From Tubiluchus corallicola (lineage: Eukaryota > Priapulida > Priapulimorpha > Priapulimorphida > Tubiluchidae), in the NCBI GenBank assembly GCA_030141605.1, contig JAQGDQ010000074.1:64001-128000 (forward strand): a DNA stretch of 64,000 nucleotides, written 5' to 3'. The first letter of the stretch is position 1, and every line of letters starts with the position of its first letter. The notes beneath the pieces were generated by a model. That model was given only the letters and a program-made list of their open reading frames with translations, made no database searches and had not been told where the DNA came from. This document shows positions 63,411 to 64,000 of this stretch, one piece after another. The translations under genes and the position numbers were made by a program.

Positions 63411-63649
63411 GTAGGACTTTTCTACAAGACAGGGCAATTCGTTTTTTTTTATCTCCGCCAAAGCAAGATTTGTCAACGATGCCAACTGCAGAACCTAACA
63501 CAATGGACTCACTGGAAAACATCTATCACCATTAGCGCTTATAGTCCTTAGCCTAAACTGAGCCTAAAGTGTAATTCGTAGATACATTCTTAGATTCTGG
63601 ACCAGACTAGGTACATACCTCGATCTTATAATCAAGTCTGTTCATGCAC

Positions 63650-64000
63650 TTAACACTACTTTTCGAGAAGTCATTCTCAGAATGGTATCGAACCCAAAGA
63701 CTGGAAACTGTCTAGGATCAGCCCAATCCACGAAAAAGGACCAAGGAGATTATCTGTAAACTATAGACCTATTGCTTTTACTAGTGTTAATTGCAAAGTC
63801 TTAAAGAAAGTTCTTTTAAACAAAGTTGTGCAATATGTAGAAGCTCTGCAATTAAAAAGTGCATCACAGCATATAGATTATTAAAGAGTAGGCTCATCAC
63901 TAGCAAGCTACTGATTTTTTCAATTAGTTTTCTCGAAGCTCGACCAAGGTATACTGATTTGGTATGTCTGGACCTCGCGAAAGCTTATGGCAAACTCTGC
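63650..64000 (+). mobile_element. LINE reverse transcriptase, N-terminal part (runs off the right edge, degenerate)
   Basis: A plus-strand frame reads GIEPKDWKLSRISPIHEKG, then VNYRPIAFTSVNCKVLKKVL, the conserved first reverse-transcriptase blocks of non-LTR retrotransposons. A TAA follows near 63880. The right edge, in another frame, gives DLVCLDLAKAYGKLC, corresponding to catalytic motif A (LDLAKA followed by F-D in active copies; here the second Asp is Gly). Frame breaks and the altered motif indicate an inactive copy. Confidence 0.75.

Noticed and set aside
1-64000. CRISPR arrays, bacterial operons, tRNA or rRNA genes
   Set aside because: Gene structure is eukaryotic. No regularly spaced direct repeats and no tRNA or rRNA signature were seen on reading, though a covariance-model scan was not possible.

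Overview
The window is AT-rich animal (metazoan) genomic DNA. Its genes are split by GT-AG introns, and retrotransposon and DNA-transposon debris and microsatellites fill the space between exons. The gene families (SLC22 carriers, an insulin/IGF-type hormone, FIBP) and the repeat content suit an invertebrate animal such as a tunicate or another early-branching lineage. The species cannot be fixed from sequence alone. I joined exons by hand, using conserved family motifs, splice dinucleotides and continuous reading phase. Layout: (1) 1-1133, minus strand: edge of a BEL/Pao-like LTR retrotransposon gag with one in-frame stop, followed by an unresolved leader/LTR-like region and dispersed repeats to about 5 kb. 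(2) 5152-12299 and 18309-26426, plus strand: two tandem paralogous SLC22-like organic ion transporter genes of ten coding exons each (548 and 561 aa), with all nine introns at matching positions and phases. Between them lie a hAT-type non-autonomous DNA transposon with a perfect 8-bp target duplication, an ORF remnant and a decayed LINE. (3) 30628-39770, plus strand: a three-exon insulin/IGF-like precursor of 213 aa with signal peptide, B domain, basic C domain, A domain and a 107-residue tail. The canonical phase-1 intron in the C domain is about 7.2 kb. (4) 41333-52512, minus strand: a complete ten-exon FIBP orthologue (359 aa), convergent with the insulin-like gene. Its introns hold a Tigger/pogo-like MITE, a hAT-like element, a 320-bp homopurine tract and an antisense LINE remnant. 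(5) 52513-64000: mostly no recognisable genes, with a candidate signal-peptide first exon at 57423-57528, a (GAT)n microsatellite, a dispersed repeat whose relative lies near 2.8-3.1 kb, and the start of a LINE reverse transcriptase running off the right edge. The two transporters probably form a family cluster. The insulin-like hormone and FIBP are neighbours with no evident operon-like relation. The most interesting gene is the insulin/IGF-like one: its A domain has no basic cleavage site directly before the conserved Gly, it has a long separately encoded tail, and its start codon is overlapped by an upstream ORF.
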